This document shows, in pieces, positions 6,907 to 9,817 of a stretch of DNA of 9,817 nucleotides. This stretch comes from JAJTFW01 sp964534995. Its GTDB lineage: Bacteria > Bacteroidota > Bacteroidia > AKYH767-A > OLB10. How positions within the stretch are numbered: position 1 is the first letter of the stretch; each line of letters opens with the position of its first letter. A program made the translations under genes and the position numbers. The stretch is taken from contig CAZHSC010000108.1 of the NCBI GenBank assembly GCA_964534995.1, positions 1-9,817 of the forward strand. Direction: 5' to 3'. The notes under the pieces were generated by a model. The model did no database searches, was not told where the DNA came from, and saw only the letters and a program-made list of their open reading frames with translations.

Positions 6907-7827
6907 ATGATTTTCTACACCCCCCTTTCTCATCAGGCATACAACTTTTACCTGGCAGAACCCGCACCTGTTTACGGCACTTCCTGTGCTGAAATGCACC
7001 TCAAGGCGAAACAGGCCTATTTACAGGACCTGCGACTGAAAAACTATTCAGCCAACACCATTCGCAACTACTGTAACTGGTTTTCATATTTCCTGAGCTC
7101 CTTTCCTGAGCACAAACCATCGGCCATCAGCAAGGCAGAAATCATGCAATGGCTGGCAGCATTCCGCTCATCGGAAAAATGGAGTGCCACCACCCAGAAC
7201 CAATTAATAAATGCCATTAAATATTTTTATGAGCAGGTATTAAAGCGACCCCGGGAGGTATATGAATTACCGAGGGCACATAAGCCCTGGCAATTGCCGG
7301 CGGTATTTTCGGAACAGGAGATACTGGCCATTCTGAATGCGACGGAGAATCTGAAACACCGTACCCTGCTATGTTTGGCCTACTCAGCCGGACTGCGGGT
7401 TAGCGAGTTGGTCAATTTACGCATTGCCGACATTGACTCTTCAAGAATGCTCATCAACATACGACAGGCTAAAGGCAAGCGGGACCGGATTGTAATGCTC
7501 AGTGAAAAGCTGCTGGTGCTGCTACGTGAATATTACAAGGCCTACACACCAAAAACCTACCTATTTGAAGGACAAGGCGGGGGCCGGTACAGTGCCCGGA
7601 GCATACAGGAAGTAGTACAGCGATCAAAAAAGCTGGCAGGGGTAAAAAAGAAAGGCAGCATTCATGCCCTGCGCCACAGTTTCGCCACGCATTTATATGA
7701 AGCCGGTACTGATCTAATTTCCATAAAGGAATTATTAGGGCACCAGAGTTTACGCACCACCGCCATTTACACGCATGTAAGCAAAAAAAACATATCCAAA
7801 ATCCAATCGCCCTTCGACAAGCTATGA
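6907..7827 (+). CDS. Tyrosine recombinase / site-specific integrase
   Basis: About 306 aa from the ATG at 6907. Family members cut and rejoin DNA through a covalent phosphotyrosine. The N-terminal SAM-like core-binding domain (near 32-115, LKNYSANTIRNYCNWFSYFL) is followed by a catalytic domain with the full set: Arg164 (AGLRVSEL), probable Lys189 (AKGKRDR), His253 and Arg256 (HALRHSFATH), His279 (LLGHQS) and the nucleophile Tyr288 (AIYTHVS). The C-terminus (SKIQSPFDKL) resembles the end of integron integrases (VRSPLDAL), but the extra insertion that marks true IntI between the second and third motifs appears absent. It is closer to the short integrases common in Bacteroidota than to housekeeping XerC/XerD, though the latter cannot be fully excluded. 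Start choice is open: TTG 6889, ATG 6907 or ATG 6994. It diverges from holB and precedes a repeat-rich spacer and hsdR. Confidence 0.9.
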   Translation: MIFYTPLSHQAYNFYLAEPAPVYGTSCAEMHLKAKQAYLQDLRLKNYSANTIRNYCNWFSYFLSSFPEHKPSAISKAEIMQWLAAFRSSEKWSATTQNQLINAIKYFYEQVLKRPREVYELPRAHKPWQLPAVFSEQEILAILNATENLKHRTLLCLAYSAGLRVSELVNLRIADIDSSRMLINIRQAKGKRDRIVMLSEKLLVLLREYYKAYTPKTYLFEGQGGGRYSARSIQEVVQRSKKLAGVKKKGSIHALRHSFATHLYEAGTDLISIKELLGHQSLRTTAIYTHVSKKNISKIQSPFDKL

Positions 7828-8117
7828 AAGCAATCCACCCACAATACCCGCGGAAATCCGCACTAAATGCACCGCTTACCGCAATTTTGAATGAAAGGAA
7901 TAGCGGATAATAAAGTGTTACCAGCAAGCGTAAAACGACACGACACAGCAGACAGACACGAACTTAAACCAGAAAAAGTAAACCATTTTGACAGGTGACC
8001 AAAGACATAGAAACGATATAACAAACGGACAGCGACAAAGCCGACACGTTGACCAACGCTATGTTTTTTATTTTTTTCCCCACCCGCATTTTTTAAAAAC
8101 AATTTTAGCCCACGCAC

Positions 8118-8179
8118 AAACGGCACATTTGCAAGCCGCACAAGCCTACCCACAACCCAAGCTTGCAAAAGAGCCGTTT
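8118..8179. repeat. Long imperfect inverted repeat (19-nt arms)
   Basis: AAACGGCACATTTGCAAGC (8118-8136) and GCTTGCAAAAGAGCCGTTT (8161-8179) are reverse complements at 17 of 19 positions, with a 24-nt spacer. Both mismatches fall in the middle of the arm, leaving two perfect blocks (AAACGGC and TTTGCAAGC-like) on either side. The right arm touches the putative -33 element of hsdR. Candidate roles are a regulator operator, a folded single-strand recombination site (attC-like in shape only) or a 5' transcript structure. Confidence 0.7.
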
Positions 8180-8212
8180 TTTGCCACCGCACCAATAAAA
8201 ACAGTATTTTGG
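8180..8212 (+). promoter_or_regulatory. Likely hsdR promoter (-33 TTTG, -7 TATTTTGG)
   Basis: TTTG at 8180-8183 and TATTTTGG at 8205-8212 are separated by 21 nt, fitting the Bacteroidota pattern TTTG-(about 19-21)-TAnnTTTG with one mismatch in the -7 box. The hsdR ATG is 23 nt downstream, leaving room for a short leader. Confidence 0.5.
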
Positions 8213-8235
8213 AATCAAATTATCAGTGACAACAG

Positions 8236-9817
8236 ATGGACAAAAAAGAATTAAGCGAAAGAGATATTGAAAATATTTTCATAACTCCTGCAATCGTTAA
8301 AGCAGGTTGGGATTTACAAAGCCAAATAAGGCAGAATGTGACCCTGACACCTGGACCTGTTATTGTTCGTGGTGAAATGTCGGCACGGAATAAGAAAAAG
8401 AAGAAGTTTGCTGATTATGTGCTTTCATGGAAACCTGGGACAAGAGTTGCTGTAATTGAATCTAAAGACAATGATCATACTGTAAGTGACGGAATGCAAC
8501 AGGCTTTAGGCTACGCCAACATTTTAGGTGTTCCAAGTGCATTCAGTTCAAATGGTGACGCTTTTGCATCACACAATAAAGTTGCTGCTGCCGGTGAAGA
8601 TATTGAGACAGAATTTCCTCTTGAAAATTTCCCAAGTCCGAAAGAATTATGGGAACGATACAAGAAAATGCACAACATATCCGACAAGGATGAAGAATTG
8701 GTTTTGCAACCTTACTATTCTGACGGTTCAACAAAAGAACCAAGATATTATCAGGTTGAAGCAATAAACAGAACGCTTGAAGCAGTTGCCAGAGGACAGA
8801 AAAGAATTTTGTTGGTCATGGCAACAGGAACGGGAAAAACTTACACAACATTTCAAATCATTTGGAGACTTTGGAAAGCAAAAGCTGTAAAACGAATTCT
8901 TTTCTTGGTAGACAGAAACATTTTAGCAGACCAGACTTTGGTAAATGACTTCAAACCATTTGGTTCTGTTATGACAAAAATCAAAAACAGAAAAATTGAC
9001 CCATCTTATGAAATTCATTTAGGCTTGTATCAAGCCATGACTGGCCCTGATGAAGAAGATAAAATTTATAAAAGCGTATCGCCTGACTTTTTTGATTTAA
9101 TTATAATTGACGAGTGCCATAGAGGAAGTGCAGCAGAAGATTCAAACTGGCGAGAGATTCTTGACTATTTCAAAAATGCAATACAAATCGGATTAACTGC
9201 AACACCAAAAGAAACTGAGTATGTGTCAAACATTACATACTTCGGTGAACCAGTTTACACATACAGTTTAAAACAAGGAATTCAAGATGGATTTCTTGCT
9301 CCTTACAAGGTTATCAAAATTGACATTGACAAAGATGTTGACGGCTGGACACCACCCGAAGGAATGACGGATGATTTAGGTGAAGAAATTGAAAAAAGAA
9401 CCTACAATCAGTCCGACATGGACAGGGTTTTGATACTTAACCAAAGAACAAAATTGGTTGCAAAGCGAGTAATGCAATTACTCAATGCAACAAATCCGTT
9501 TTCAAAAACCATCATTTTTTGCGAAGACATCGACCATGCAGAAAGAATGAGGAAAGCAATTGTAAATGCTGCTGGCAAACTTGCAATTGAAAACCCAAAG
9601 TATGTAATGCGAATTACAGGCGACAGCGTTGAAGGCAAAGCTGAACTTGACAATTTCATTGACCCCGAAAGCAAGTTTCCAGTAATAGCAACAACTTCGG
9701 ACTTGATGACAACTGGAGTTGATGCAAAAACATGCAGGTTAATTGTGCTAGACAAAACAATTAACTCGATGACTACATTCAAACAGATTATTGGCCGTGG
9801 AACCCGTATTGATGAAG
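8236..9817 (+). CDS. hsdR: Type I restriction enzyme subunit R, partial
   Basis: Open from the ATG at 8236 to the window edge (527 codons), with no stop, so the 3' end is missing. HsdR is the motor and nuclease subunit of type I restriction enzymes: it translocates DNA using ATP and cuts at a distance from an unmethylated site. An N-terminal nuclease signature is present (Asp60, Glu75-x-Lys77 in IESK, then Gln89 and Tyr93 of QALGY). The SF2 helicase motor follows: Walker A ATGTGKT (196-202), DECH (292-295), motif III GLTATP (319-324) and motif VI QIIGRGTR (517-524). Spacing and wording suggest the EcoAI/EcoEI-like group, usually about 800 aa, so roughly two thirds is visible. Base and codon use are much more AT-rich than in the operon to the left, suggesting transfer. 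hsdM and hsdS would be expected to the right. No disabling mutation is seen. Confidence 0.93.
   Translation, partial: MDKKELSERDIENIFITPAIVKAGWDLQSQIRQNVTLTPGPVIVRGEMSARNKKKKKFADYVLSWKPGTRVAVIESKDNDHTVSDGMQQALGYANILGVPSAFSSNGDAFASHNKVAAAGEDIETEFPLENFPSPKELWERYKKMHNISDKDEELVLQPYYSDGSTKEPRYYQVEAINRTLEAVARGQKRILLVMATGTGKTYTTFQIIWRLWKAKAVKRILFLVDRNILADQTLVNDFKPFGSVMTKIKNRKIDPSYEIHLGLYQAMTGPDEEDKIYKSVSPDFFDLIIIDECHRGSAAEDSNWREILDYFKNAIQIGLTATPKETEYVSNITYFGEPVYTYSLKQGIQDGFLAPYKVIKIDIDKDVDGWTPPEGMTDDLGEEIEKRTYNQSDMDRVLILNQRTKLVAKRVMQLLNATNPFSKTIIFCEDIDHAERMRKAIVNAAGKLAIENPKYVMRITGDSVEGKAELDNFIDPESKFPVIATTSDLMTTGVDAKTCRLIVLDKTINSMTTFKQIIGRGTRIDE

Larger units (their letters stand above)
7828..8235 (+). 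other. Repeat-rich non-coding spacer between recombinase and hsdR
   Basis: About 400 nt with no credible gene; the open frame at 7988-8254 is low-complexity and would overlap the hsdR start. Inverted repeats cluster here. GCGGA/TCCGC at 7850-7861 forms a tight hairpin, and its right half (ATCCGC, 7856-7861) can instead pair with GCGGAT at 7903-7908. CGTTG/CAACG occurs at 8047-8058, and long imperfect arms at 8118-8136 and 8161-8179. A T-rich stretch spans about 8060-8106. The wording recalls sequences beside recombinases and accessory genes in other Bacteroidota, perhaps recombination sites; this is inference. Confidence 0.55.

Noticed and set aside
8047..8058. CGTTG-AC-CAACG palindrome as an integron attC core
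   Set aside because: It does not match the GTTRRRY core on either strand, and the loop is too small for a hairpin.
7988..8254. Open frame of 88 residues between recombinase and hsdR
   Set aside because: Low-complexity composition, spans the inverted repeats and promoter, and overlaps the hsdR start.

Overview
The window looks like a chromosomal segment of a Bacteroidota bacterium, probably Chitinophagia-like. The evidence is a GldH-type gliding lipoprotein next to a PSP1-domain (RicT/YaaT-like) protein and a DNA polymerase III delta' subunit, a linkage typical of that phylum. Bacteroidota-type promoter elements (TAnnTTTG at -7) and a lack of clear Shine-Dalgarno sequences agree with this. 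The genus cannot be fixed from the sequence alone.

Layout. (1) Positions 1-698 are AT-rich, with no convincing gene. They hold a perfect 13-bp hairpin inside what looks like a dispersed repeat, and a second hairpin just past the ggt stop. (2) Positions 699-6355 carry five genes on the minus strand, in transcription order: holB (delta'), a PSP1/RicT-like protein, gldH, a secreted thioredoxin-fold protein and gamma-glutamyltransferase. Gaps are 17-73 nt, so the block may be one operon or two overlapping transcription units. It is fairly GC-rich. (3) Positions 6356-6906 are a divergent intergenic region with an 80-nt palindromic element that resembles a repeat family I recall from other Bacteroidota. 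(4) Positions 6907-7827 encode a plus-strand tyrosine recombinase with a complete catalytic set. (5) Positions 7828-8235 are non-coding and rich in inverted repeats, including a 19-nt pair that abuts a likely promoter. (6) From 8236 to the right edge runs the N-terminal two thirds or so of a type I restriction HsdR subunit. It is clearly more AT-rich than the operon, which suggests horizontal acquisition.

How it fits together. The left block joins housekeeping functions (clamp loader, PSP1 protein) to envelope functions (GldH for gliding/type IX secretion, periplasmic thiol chemistry, gamma-glutamyl hydrolysis or transfer). The right block looks like an accessory defence module: recombinase, repeat-rich spacer and a type I restriction operon whose hsdM/hsdS genes would lie beyond the window. 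No tRNA, rRNA, CRISPR array or transposase was seen. Nothing here is demonstrably a new system. The least explained parts are the two structured non-coding regions flanking the recombinase.
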